Below, piece by piece: positions 24,266 through 35,919 of a stretch of 64,000 nt of DNA (positions are counted from its first letter, which is position 1; each line of letters opens with the position of its first letter). The position numbers and the translations under genes are program-made. The notes beneath the pieces were generated by a model. That model saw nothing but the letters and a program-made list of their open reading frames with translations, was not told the origin of the DNA and ran no database searches. The DNA is taken from the NCBI GenBank assembly GCA_932294295.1, contig OW028576.1:21149227-21213226 (forward strand), in the 5' to 3' direction. Source of the stretch: Alitta virens (lineage: Eukaryota; Annelida; Polychaeta; Phyllodocida; Nereididae).

Positions 24266-27205
24266 TAATGTTGACGGCTTAATTTTGACGGCTTAATGTT
24301 GACGGCTTAATGTTGTGGTCAGCTTAATGTTGACGGCTTTATGTTGACGGCTTAATGTTGACGGCTTAATGTTGTGGTCAGCTTAATGTTGACGGCTTAA
24401 TGTTGACGGCTTAATGTTGACGGCTTAATGTTGTGGTCAGCTTAATGTTGACGGCTAAATGTTGACGGCAAATGTTGACGGTTTAATGTTGATGGCATAA
24501 TGTTGACGGCTTAATGTTGACAGCTTAATGTTGACGGCATAATGTTGACGGCTAAATGTTGACGGCTTAATGTTGTGGTCAGCTTAATGTTGACGGCTTA
24601 ATGTTGAAGGCAAATGTTGACGGCTTAATGTCGACGGCTTAATGTTGACGGCTAAATGTTGACGGCTTAATGTTGACGGCTTAATGTTGACGGCTTAATG
24701 TTGACGGCTTAATGTTGACGGCTTAATGTTGACGGCTTAATGTTGACGGCTTAATGTTGTGGTCAGCTTGTTGACGGCTTAATGTTGTGGTCAGCTTAAT
24801 GTTGACGGCTTAATGTTGACGGCTTAATGTTGTGGTCAGCTTAATGTTTACGGCTAAATGTTGAAGGCTTAATGTTGACGGCTTAATGTTGACGGCTTAA
24901 TGTTGACGGCTAAATGTTGACGGCTTAATGTTGTGGTCAGCTTAATGTTGACGGCTTCATGTTGACGGCAAATGTTGACGGCTTAATGTTGATGGCTTAA
25001 TGTTGACGGCTTAATGTTGACGGCTGAATGTTGACGGCTTAATGTTGACGGCTTAATGTTGACGGCTCAATGTTGTGGTCAGCTTAATGTTGATGGCTTT
25101 ATGTTGACGGCTTAATGTTGACGGCTTAATGTTGTGGTCAGCTTAATGTTGACGGCTTAATGTTGACGGCTTAATGTTGTGGTCAGCTTAATGTTGACGG
25201 CTTAATGTTGTGGTCAGCTTAATGTTGACGGCTTAATGTTGATGGCTAAATGTTGACGGCTTAATGTTGTGGTCAGCTTAATGTTGACGGCTTAATGTTG
25301 ACGGCAAATGTTGACGGCTTAATGTTGACGGCAAATGTTGACGGCTTAATGTTGACGGCTTAATGTTGACGGCTAAATGTTGACGGCTTAATGTTGACGG
25401 CTTAATGTTGACGGCTTAATGTTGTGGTCAGCTTAATGTTGTGGTCAGCTTAATGTTGACGGCTAAATGTTGACGGCTAAATGTTGACGGCTTAATGTTG
25501 ACGGCTTAATGTTGACAGCTTAATGTTGTGGTCAGCTTGTTGACGGCTTAATGTTGACGGCTTAATGTTGTGGTCAGCTTAATGTTGACGGCTTAATGTT
25601 GACGGCTAAATGTTGACGGCTAAATGTTGACGGCTTAATGTTGACGGCTTAATGTTGACGGCTTAATGTTGACAGCTTAATGTTGTGGTCAGCTTGTTGA
25701 CGGCTTAATATTGTGGTCAGCTTAATGTTGACGGCTTAATGTTGACGGCTTAATGTTGTGGTCAGCTTAATGTTGACGGCTTAATGTTGACGGCTTAATG
25801 TTGACGGCTTAATGTTGACGGCTAAATGTTGACGGCTTAATGTTGACGGCTTAATGTTGTGGTCAGCTTAATGTTGACGGCTTTATGTTGACGGCTTAAT
25901 GTTGACGGCTTAATGTTGTGGTCAGCTTAATGTTGACGGCTTAATGTTGACGGCTTAATGTTGACGGCTTAATGTTGTGGTCAGCTTAATGTTGACGGCT
26001 TAATGTTGACGGCTAAATGTTGACGGCTTAATGTTGACGGCTTAATGTTGACGGCTTAATGTTGTGGTCAGCTTAATGTTGACGGCTTAATGTTGACGGC
26101 TTAATGTTGACGGCTTAATGTTGTGGTCAGCTTAATGTTGACGGCTTAATGTTTACGGCAAATGTTGACGGCTTAATGTTGACGGCTTAATGTTGACAAC
26201 TAAATGTTGACGGCTTAATGTTGACGGCTTAATGTTGACGGCTTAATGTTGTGATCAGCTTAATGTTGACGGCTTAATGTTGACGGCTATATGTTGACGG
26301 CTAAATGTTGACGGCTTAATGTTGACGGCTTAATGTTGACGGCTTAATGTTGTGGTCAGCTTGTTGACGGCTTAATGTTGTGGTCAGCTTAATGTTGACG
26401 GCTTAATGTTGACGGCTTAATGTTGACGGCTTAATGTTGACGGCTAAATGTTGACGGCTTAATGTTGACGGCTCAATGTTGTGGTCAGCTTAATGTTGAC
26501 GGCTTTATGTTGACGGCTTAATGTTGACGGCTTAATGTTGTGGTCTGCTTAATGTTGACGGCTTAATGTTGACGGCTTAATGTTGACGGCTTAATGTTGT
26601 GGTCAGCTTAATGTTGACGGCTTAATGTTGACGGCTTAATGTTGACGGCTTAATGTTGACGGCTTAATGTTGACGGCTAAATGTTGACGGCTTAATGTTG
26701 ACGGCTTAATGTTGTGGTCTGCTTAATGTTGACGGCTTTATGTTGACGGCTTAATGTTGACGGCTTAATGTTGTGGTCAGCTTAATGTTGACGGCTTAAT
26801 GTTGACGGCTTAATGTTGACGGCTTAATGTTGTGGTCAGCTTAATGTTGACGGCTTAATGTTGACGGCAAATGTTGACGGCTTAATGTTGACGGCTTAAT
26901 GTTGACGGCTAAATGTTGACGGCTTAATGTTGACGGCTTAATGTTGACGGCTTAATGTTGTGGTCAACTTAATGTTGACGCCTTAATGTTGACGGCTTAA
27001 TGTTGACGGCTTAATGTTGTGGTCAGCTTAATGTTGATGGCTTAATGTTGACGGCTTAATGTTGACGGCTTAATGTTGTGGACGGGCTAATGTTGTGGTC
27101 AGCTTAATGTTGTGGACGGGCTAATGTTGTGGTCAGCTTAATGTTGACGGCTTAATGTTGACGGCTTAATGTTGTGGTCAGCTTAATGTTGACGGCTTAA
27201 TGTTG
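24148..27205 (+). repeat. 3.04-kb tandem duplication, copy 1
   Basis: The offset to copy 2 is 3,058 bp for CTATATG (24166, 27224; 24250, 27308), GATGGCATAATG (24491, 27549), GAAGGCAAATG (24606, 27664) and TCGAC (24631, 27689). It is 3,044 bp for GTTTACGG (24846, 27890), AATATTG (25708, 28752), GACAAC (26195, 29239), TGATCA (26251, 29295), GACGCC (26977, 30021) and GGACGGG (27080, 30124). The change is located: copy 1 has six CTTAATG 14-mers after the CTAAATG unit near 24,655, where copy 2 has five. Breakpoints are at the CTAAATG/CTATATG junction. Confidence 0.92.
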
Positions 27206-30200
27206 ACGGCTAAATGTTGACGGCTATATGTTGACGGCTTAATGTTGACGGCTTAATTTTGACGGCTTAATGTTGACGGCTTAATGTTGACGGCTTAATG
27301 TTGACGGCTATATGTTGACGGCTTAATGTTGACGGCTTAATTTTGACGGCTTAATGTTGACGGCTTAATGTTGTGGTCAGCTTAATGTTGACGGCTTTAT
27401 GTTGACGGCTTAATGTTGACGGCTTAATGTTGTGGTCAGCTTAATGTTGACGGCTTAATGTTGACGGCTTAATGTTGACGGCTTAATGTTGTGGTCAGCT
27501 TAATGTTGACGGCTAAATGTTGACGGCAAATGTTGACGGTTTAATGTTGATGGCATAATGTTGACGGCTTAATGTTGACAGCTTAATGTTGACGGCATAA
27601 TGTTGACGGCTAAATGTTGACGGCTTAATGTTGTGGTCAGCTTAATGTTGACGGCTTAATGTTGAAGGCAAATGTTGACGGCTTAATGTCGACGGCTTAA
27701 TGTTGACGGCTAAATGTTGACGGCTTAATGTTGACGGCTTAATGTTGACGGCTTAATGTTGACGGCTTAATGTTGACGGCTTAATGTTGACGGCTTAATG
27801 TTGTGGTCAGCTTGTTGACGGCTTAATGTTGTGGTCAGCTTAATGTTGACGGCTTAATGTTGACGGCTTAATGTTGTGGTCAGCTTAATGTTTACGGCTA
27901 AATGTTGAAGGCTTAATGTTGACGGCTTAATGTTGACGGCTTAATGTTGACGGCTAAATGTTGACGGCTTAATGTTGTGGTCAGCTTAATGTTGACGGCT
28001 TCATGTTGACGGCAAATGTTGACGGCTTAATGTTGATGGCTTAATGTTGACGGCTTAATGTTGACGGCTGAATGTTGACGGCTTAATGTTGACGGCTTAA
28101 TGTTGACGGCTCAATGTTGTGGTCAGCTTAATGTTGATGGCTTTATGTTGACGGCTTAATGTTGACGGCTTAATGTTGTGGTCAGCTTAATGTTGACGGC
28201 TTAATGTTGACGGCTTAATGTTGTGGTCAGCTTAATGTTGACGGCTTAATGTTGTGGTCAGCTTAATGTTGACGGCTTAATGTTGATGGCTAAATGTTGA
28301 CGGCTTAATGTTGTGGTCAGCTTAATGTTGACGGCTTAATGTTGACGGCAAATGTTGACGGCTTAATGTTGACGGCAAATGTTGACGGCTTAATGTTGAC
28401 GGCTTAATGTTGACGGCTAAATGTTGACGGCTTAATGTTGACGGCTTAATGTTGACGGCTTAATGTTGTGGTCAGCTTAATGTTGTGGTCAGCTTAATGT
28501 TGACGGCTAAATGTTGACGGCTAAATGTTGACGGCTTAATGTTGACGGCTTAATGTTGACAGCTTAATGTTGTGGTCAGCTTGTTGACGGCTTAATGTTG
28601 ACGGCTTAATGTTGTGGTCAGCTTAATGTTGACGGCTTAATGTTGACGGCTAAATGTTGACGGCTAAATGTTGACGGCTTAATGTTGACGGCTTAATGTT
28701 GACGGCTTAATGTTGACAGCTTAATGTTGTGGTCAGCTTGTTGACGGCTTAATATTGTGGTCAGCTTAATGTTGACGGCTTAATGTTGACGGCTTAATGT
28801 TGTGGTCAGCTTAATGTTGACGGCTTAATGTTGACGGCTTAATGTTGACGGCTTAATGTTGACGGCTAAATGTTGACGGCTTAATGTTGACGGCTTAATG
28901 TTGTGGTCAGCTTAATGTTGACGGCTTTATGTTGACGGCTTAATGTTGACGGCTTAATGTTGTGGTCAGCTTAATGTTGACGGCTTAATGTTGACGGCTT
29001 AATGTTGACGGCTTAATGTTGTGGTCAGCTTAATGTTGACGGCTTAATGTTGACGGCTAAATGTTGACGGCTTAATGTTGACGGCTTAATGTTGACGGCT
29101 TAATGTTGTGGTCAGCTTAATGTTGACGGCTTAATGTTGACGGCTTAATGTTGACGGCTTAATGTTGTGGTCAGCTTAATGTTGACGGCTTAATGTTTAC
29201 GGCAAATGTTGACGGCTTAATGTTGACGGCTTAATGTTGACAACTAAATGTTGACGGCTTAATGTTGACGGCTTAATGTTGACGGCTTAATGTTGTGATC
29301 AGCTTAATGTTGACGGCTTAATGTTGACGGCTATATGTTGACGGCTAAATGTTGACGGCTTAATGTTGACGGCTTAATGTTGACGGCTTAATGTTGTGGT
29401 CAGCTTGTTGACGGCTTAATGTTGTGGTCAGCTTAATGTTGACGGCTTAATGTTGACGGCTTAATGTTGACGGCTTAATGTTGACGGCTAAATGTTGACG
29501 GCTTAATGTTGACGGCTCAATGTTGTGGTCAGCTTAATGTTGACGGCTTTATGTTGACGGCTTAATGTTGACGGCTTAATGTTGTGGTCTGCTTAATGTT
29601 GACGGCTTAATGTTGACGGCTTAATGTTGACGGCTTAATGTTGTGGTCAGCTTAATGTTGACGGCTTAATGTTGACGGCTTAATGTTGACGGCTTAATGT
29701 TGACGGCTTAATGTTGACGGCTAAATGTTGACGGCTTAATGTTGACGGCTTAATGTTGTGGTCTGCTTAATGTTGACGGCTTTATGTTGACGGCTTAATG
29801 TTGACGGCTTAATGTTGTGGTCAGCTTAATGTTGACGGCTTAATGTTGACGGCTTAATGTTGACGGCTTAATGTTGTGGTCAGCTTAATGTTGACGGCTT
29901 AATGTTGACGGCAAATGTTGACGGCTTAATGTTGACGGCTTAATGTTGACGGCTAAATGTTGACGGCTTAATGTTGACGGCTTAATGTTGACGGCTTAAT
30001 GTTGTGGTCAACTTAATGTTGACGCCTTAATGTTGACGGCTTAATGTTGACGGCTTAATGTTGTGGTCAGCTTAATGTTGATGGCTTAATGTTGACGGCT
30101 TAATGTTGACGGCTTAATGTTGTGGACGGGCTAATGTTGTGGTCAGCTTAATGTTGTGGACGGGCTAATGTTGTGGTCAGCTTAATGTTGACGGCTTAAT

Positions 30201-30249
30201 GTTGACGGCTTAATGTTGTGGTCAGCTTAATGTTGACGGCTTAATGTTG
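27206..30249 (+). repeat. 3.04-kb tandem duplication, copy 2
   Basis: Second copy of the 3.04-kb unit, ending near 30,249, where it continues into a 17-mer and copy 1 instead runs into CTAAATG and CTATATG. It shares with copy 1 the private TGATCA change in a 17-mer (29295), which was seen nowhere else in the window. That change therefore predates this duplication and postdates the spread of the surrounding block. Confidence 0.92.
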
Positions 30250-30830
30250 ACGGCTTAATGTTGTGGTCAGCTTAATGTTGACGGCTAAATGTTGACGGCA
30301 AATGTTGACGGTTTAATGTTGACGGCATAATGTTGACGGCTTAATGTTGACGGCTTAATGTTGACGGCATAATGTTGACGGCTAAATGTTGACGGCTTAA
30401 TGTTGTGGTCAGCTTAATGTTGACGGCTTAATGTTGACGGCAAATGTTGACGGCTTAATGTTGACGGCAAATGTTGACGGCTTAATGTTGACGGCTTAAT
30501 GTTGACGGCTAAATGTTGACGGCTTAATGTTGACGGCTTAATGTTGACGGCTTAATGTTGTGGTCAGCTTAATGTTGTGGTCAGCTTAATGTTGACGGCT
30601 AAATGTTGACGGCTAAATGTTGACGGCTTAATGTTGACGGCTTAATGTTGACAGCTTAATGTTGTGGTCAGCTTGTTGACGGCTTAATGTTGTGGTCAGC
30701 TTAATGTTGACGGCTTAATGTTGACGGCTAAATGTTGACGGCTTAATGTTGACGGCTTAATGTTGACGGCTTAATGTTAACAGCTTAATGTTGTGGTCAG
30801 CTTGTTGACGGCTTAATGTTGTGGTCAGCT
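29132..30830 (+). repeat. 1,699-bp tandem duplication, copy 1
   Basis: Markers repeat at exactly 1,699 bp: GTTTACGG (29195, 30894), GACAAC (29239, 30938), GACGCC (30021, 31720) and GGACGGG (30124, 31823). Matching starts near 29,132 and 30,831 and ends near 30,896 and 32,595. The unit overlaps the right part of the 3.04-kb copy 2, so it was formed after that duplication or by an exchange spanning its edge. Confidence 0.88.
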
Positions 30831-32529
30831 TAATGTTGACGGCTTAATGTTGACGGCTTAATGTTGTGGTCAGCTTAATGTTGACGGCTTAATGTTTACG
30901 GCAAATGTTGACGGCTTAATGTTGACGGCTTAATGTTGACAACTAAATGTTGACGGCTTAATGTTGACGGCTTAATGTTGACGGCTTAATGTTGTGGTCA
31001 GCTTAATGTTGACGGCTTAATGTTGACGGCTATATGTTGACGGCTAAATGTTGACGGCCTAATGTTGACGGCTTAATGTTGACGGCTTAATGCTGTGGTC
31101 AGCTTGTTGACGGCTTAATGTTGTGGTCAGCTTAATGTTGACGGCTTAATGTTGACGGCTTAATGTTGACGGCTTAATGTTGACGGCTAAATGTTGACGG
31201 CTTAATGTTGACGGCTCAATGTTGTGGTCAGCTTAATGTTGACGGCTTTATGTTGACGGCTTAATGTTGACGGCTTAATGTTGTGGTCTGCTTAATGTTG
31301 ACGGCTTAATGTTGACGGCTTAATGTTGACGGCTTAATGTTGTGGTCAGCTTAATGTTGACGGCTTAATGTTGACGGCTTAATGTTGACGGCTTAATGTT
31401 GACGGCTTAATGTTGACGGCTAAATGTTGACGGCTTAATGTTGACGGCTTAATGTTGTGGTCTGCTTAATGTTGACGGCTTTATGTTGACGGCTTAATGT
31501 TGACGGCTTAATGTTGTGGTCAGCTTAATGTTGACGGCTTAATGTTGACGGCTTAATGTTGACGGCTTAATGTTGTGGTCAGCTTAATGTTGACGGCTTA
31601 ATGTTGACGGCAAATGTTGACGGCTTAATGTTGACGGCTTAATGTTGACGGCTAAATGTTGACGGCTTAATGTTGACGGCTTAATGTTGACGGCTTAATG
31701 TTGTGGTCAACTTAATGTTGACGCCTTAATGTTGACGGCTTAATGTTGACGGCTTAATGTTGTGGTCAGCTTAATGTTGATGGCTTAATGTTGACGGCTT
31801 AATGTTGACGGCTTAATGTTGTGGACGGGCTAATGTTGTGGTCAGCTTAATGTTGTGGACGGGCTAATGTTGTGGTCAGCTTAATGTTGACGGCTTAATG
31901 TTGACGGCTTAATGTTGTGGTCAGCTTAATGTTGACGGCTTAATGTTGACGGCTTAATGTTGTGGTCAGCTTAATGTTGACGGCTAAATGTTGACGGCAA
32001 ATGTTGACGGTTTAATGTTGACGGCATAATGTTGACGGCTTAATGTTGACGGCTTAATGTTGACGGCATAATGTTGACGGCTAAATGTTGACGGCTTAAT
32101 GTTGTGGTCAGCTTAATGTTGACGGCTTAATGTTGACGGCAAATGTTGACGGCTTAATGTTGACGGCAAATGTTGACGGCTTAATGTTGACGGCTTAATG
32201 TTGACGGCTAAATGTTGACGGCTTAATGTTGACGGCTTAATGTTGACGGCTTAATGTTGTGGTCAGCTTAATGTTGTGGTCAGCTTAATGTTGACGGCTA
32301 AATGTTGACGGCTAAATGTTGACGGCTTAATGTTGACGGCTTAATGTTGACAGCTTAATGTTGTGGTCAGCTTGTTGACGGCTTAATGTTGTGGTCAGCT
32401 TAATGTTGACGGCTTAATGTTGACGGCTAAATGTTGACGGCTTAATGTTGACGGCTTAATGTTGACGGCTTAATGTTAACAGCTTAATGTTGTGGTCAGC
32501 TTGTTGACGGCTTAATGTTGTGGTCAGCT
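30831..32529 (+). repeat. 1,699-bp tandem duplication, copy 2
   Basis: Second copy of the 1,699-bp unit. It has a private CCTAATG head near 31057 and an AATGCTGTGG 17-mer near 31090. The latter reappears near 36180 and 45090, so this copy, not copy 1, was the source for the larger duplications to the right. Confidence 0.88.
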
Positions 32530-35304
32530 TAATGTTGACGGCTTAATGTTGACGGCTTAATGTTGTGGTCAGCTTAATGTTGACGGCTTAATGTTGACGG
32601 CTTAATGTTGACGGCTTAATGTTGACGGCTAAATGTTGACGGCTTAATGTTGACAGCTTAATGTTGTGGTCAGCTTAATGTTGACGGCTTTATGTTGACG
32701 GCTTAATGTTGACGGCTTAATGTTGTGGTCAGCTTAATGTTGACGGCTTAATGTTGACGGCTTAATGTTGACGGCTTAATGTTGTGGTCAGCTTAATGTT
32801 GACGGCTTAATGTTGACGGCTAAATGTTGACGGCTTAATGTTGACGGCTTAATGTTGACGGCTTAATGTTGTGGTCAGCTTAATGTTGACGGCTTAATGT
32901 TGACGGCTTAATGTTGACGGCTTAATGTTGACGGCTTAATGTTGTGGTCAGCTTAATGTTGACGGCTTAATGTTGACGGCAAATGTTGACGGCTTAATGT
33001 TGACGGCTTAATGTTGACAACTAAATGTTGACGGCTTAATGTTGACGGCTTAATGTTGACGGCTTAATGTTGTGGTCAGCTTAATGTTGACGGCTTAATG
33101 TTGACGGCTAAATGTTGACGGCTAAATGTTGACGGCTTAATGTTGACGGTTTAATGTTGTGGTCAGCTTGTTGACGGCTTAATGTTGTGGTCAGCTTAAT
33201 GTTGACAGCTTAATGTTGACGGCTTAATGTTGACGGCTTAATGTTGACGGCTAAATGTTGACGGCTTAATGTTGACGGCTTAATGTTGACGGCTCAATGT
33301 TGTGGTCAGCTTAATGTTGACGGCTTTATGTTGACGGCTTAATGTTGACGGCTTAATGTTGTGGTCTGCTTAATGTTGACGGCTTAATGTTGACGGCTTA
33401 ATGTTGACGGCTTAATGTTGTGGTCAGCTTAATGTTGACGGCTTAATGTTGACGGCTTAATGTTGACGGCTCAATGTTGACGGCAAATCTTGACGGTTTA
33501 ATGTTGACGGCTTAATGTTGACGGCTTAATGTTGACGGCTTAATGTTGACGGCATAATGTTGACGGCTAAATGTTGACGGCTTAATGTTGTGGTCAGCTT
33601 AATGTTGACGGCTTAATGTTGACGGCAAATGTTGACGGCTTAATGTTGACGGCAAATGTTGACGGCTTAATGTTGACGGCTTAATGTTGACGGCTAAATG
33701 TTGACGGCTTAATGTTGACGGCTTAATGTTGACGGCCTAATGTTGTGGTCAGCTTAATGTTGTGGTCAGCTTAATGTTGACGGCTAAATGTTGACGGCTA
33801 AATGTTGACGGCTTAATGTTGACGGCTTAATGTTGACAGCTTAATGTTGTGGTCAGCTTGTTGACGGCTTAATGTTGTGGTCAGCTTAATGTTGACGGCT
33901 TAATGTTGACGGCTAAATGTTGACGGCTTAATGTTGACGGCTTAATGTTGACGGCTTAATGTTAACAGCTTAATGTTGTGGTCAGCTTGTTGACGGCTTA
34001 ATGTTGTGGTCAGCTTAATGTTGACGGCTTAATGTTGACGGCTTAATGTTGACGGCTCAATGTTGACGGCAAATCTTGACGGTTTAATGTTGACGGCTTA
34101 ATGTTGACGGCTAAATGTTGACGGCTTAATGTTGACGGCTTAATGTTGACGGCAAATCTTGACGGTTTAATGTTGACGGCATAATGTTGACGGCTTAATG
34201 TTGACGGCTTAATGTTGACGGCTTAATGTTGTGGTCAGCTTAATGTTGACGGCTTAATGTTGACGGCTTAATGTTGACGGCTTAATGTTGACGGCTTAAT
34301 GTTGACGGCTTAATGTTGTGGACAGCCTAATGTTGTGGTCAGCTTAATGTTGACGGTTTAATGTTGACGGCATAATGTTGACGGCTTAATGTTGACGGCT
34401 TAATGTTGACGGCATAATGTTGACAGCTAAATGTTGACGGCTTAATGTTGTGGTCAGCTTAATGTTGACGGCTTAATGTTGACGGCAAATGTTGACGGCT
34501 TAATGTTGTGGTCAGCTTAATGTTGTGGTCAGCTTAATGTTGACGGCTAAATGTTGACGGCTAAATGTTGACGGCTTAATGTTGACGGCTTAATGTTGAC
34601 AGCTTAATGTTGTGGTCAGCTTGTTGACGGCTTAATGTTGACGGCTTAATGTTGTGGTCAGCTTAATGTTGACGGCTAAATGTTGACGGCTAAATGTTGA
34701 CGGCTTAATGTTGACGGCTTAATGTTGACAGCTTAATGTTGTGGTCAGCTTGTTGACGGCTTAATGTTGACGGCTTAATGTTGTGGTCAGCTTAATGTTG
34801 ATGGCTTAATGTTGACGGCTAAATGTTGACGGCTAAATGTTGACGGCTTAATGTTGACGGCTTAATGTTGACGGCTTAATGTTGACAGCTTAATGTTGTG
34901 GTCAGCTTGTTGACGGCTTAATGTTGTGGTCAGCTTAATGTTGACGGCTTAATGTTGACGGCTTAATGTTGTGGTCAGCTTAATGTTGACGGCTTAATGT
35001 TGACGGCTTAATGTTGACGGCTTAATGTTGACGGCTTAATGTTGACGGCTAAATGTTGACGGCTTAATGTTGACGGCTTAATGTTGTGGTCAGCTTAATG
35101 TTGACGGCTTAATGTTGACGGCTTAATGTTGACGGCTTAATGTTGTGGTCAGCTTAATGTTGACGGCTTAATGTTGACGGCTAAATGTTGACGGCTTAAT
35201 GTTGACGGCTTAATGTTGACGGCTTAATGTTGTGGTCAGCTTAATGTTGACGGCTTAATGTTGACGGCTTAATGTTGACGGCTTAATGTTGTGGTCAGCT
35301 TAAT

Positions 35305-35316
35305 GTTTGGCTTAAT
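35305..35316 (+). repeat. 12-bp GTTTGG monomer (marker 3)
   Basis: A shortened unit reads CTTAATGTTTGG, with the GAC of the tail lost. GTTTGG begins at 35305, 40406, 49330, 54707, 58174, 60824 and 62726, always after a 17-mer and before a CTTAATG unit and a 13-mer CAAATG. It is absent left of 35 kb. Because 12 is a multiple of three while the other common classes are not, it is also a frame exception. Confidence 0.85.
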
Positions 35317-35525
35317 GTTGACGGCAAATGTTGACGGCTTAATGTTGACGGCTTAATGTTGACGGCTAAATGTTGACGGCTTAATGTTGACGGCTTAATG
35401 TTGACGGCTTAATGTTGTGGTCAGCTTAATGTTGACGGCTTAATGTTGACGGCTAAATGTTGACGGCTTAATGTTGACGGCTTAATGTTGACGGCTTAAT
35501 GTTGACGGCTTAATGTTGTGGTCAG

Positions 35526-35564
35526 CTTCTTGACGGCTTAATGTTGTGGTCAGCTTCTTGACGG
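35526..35564 (+). repeat. CTTCTTGACGG 11-mer pair (marker 4)
   Basis: Two 11-bp units CTTCTTGACGG occur 28 bp apart, each following a 17-mer tail. Pairs start at 35526/35554, 40627/40655, 44436/44464, 49551/49579, 54914/54942 and 61045/61073. Single copies at 58395 and 62947 have lost one 28-bp repeat. They are restricted to the right part of the array and differ by one base from the widespread CTTGTTGACGG 11-mer. Confidence 0.85.
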
Positions 35565-35919
35565 CTTAATGTTGTGGTCAGCTTAATGTTGACGGCTTAA
35601 TGTTGACGGCTTAATGTTGACGGCTTAATGTTGACGGCTAAATGTTGACGGCTTAATGTTGACGGCTTAATGTTGACGGCTCAATGTTGTGGTCAGCTTA
35701 ATGTTGACGGCTTTATGTTGACGGCTTAATGTTGACGGCTTAATGTTGTGGTCTGCTTAATGTTGACGGCTTAATGTTGACGGCTTAATGTTGTGGTCAG
35801 CTTAATGTTGACGGCTTAATGTTGACGGCTTAATGTTGACGGCTTAATGTTGACGGCTTAATGTTGACGGCTTAATGTTGACGGCTCAATGTTGTGGTCA
35901 GCTTAATGTTGACGGCTTT

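Larger units (their letters stand above)
30833..35919 (+). repeat. 5.1-kb tandem duplication, copy 1
   Basis: The offset to copy 2 is 5,087 bp for GTTTACGG (30894, 35981), GACAAC (30938, 36025; 33016, 38103) and GACGCC (31720, 36807). It is 5,115 bp for TGGACAGCC (34321, 39436) and 5,101 bp for GTTTGG (35305, 40406) and CTTCTTG (35526, 40627). Steps of +28 and -14 bp are whole monomers. This copy contains the first GTTTGG, CTTCTTG and TGGACAGCC variants of the window and so marks the start of the right-hand subdomain. Confidence 0.88.
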
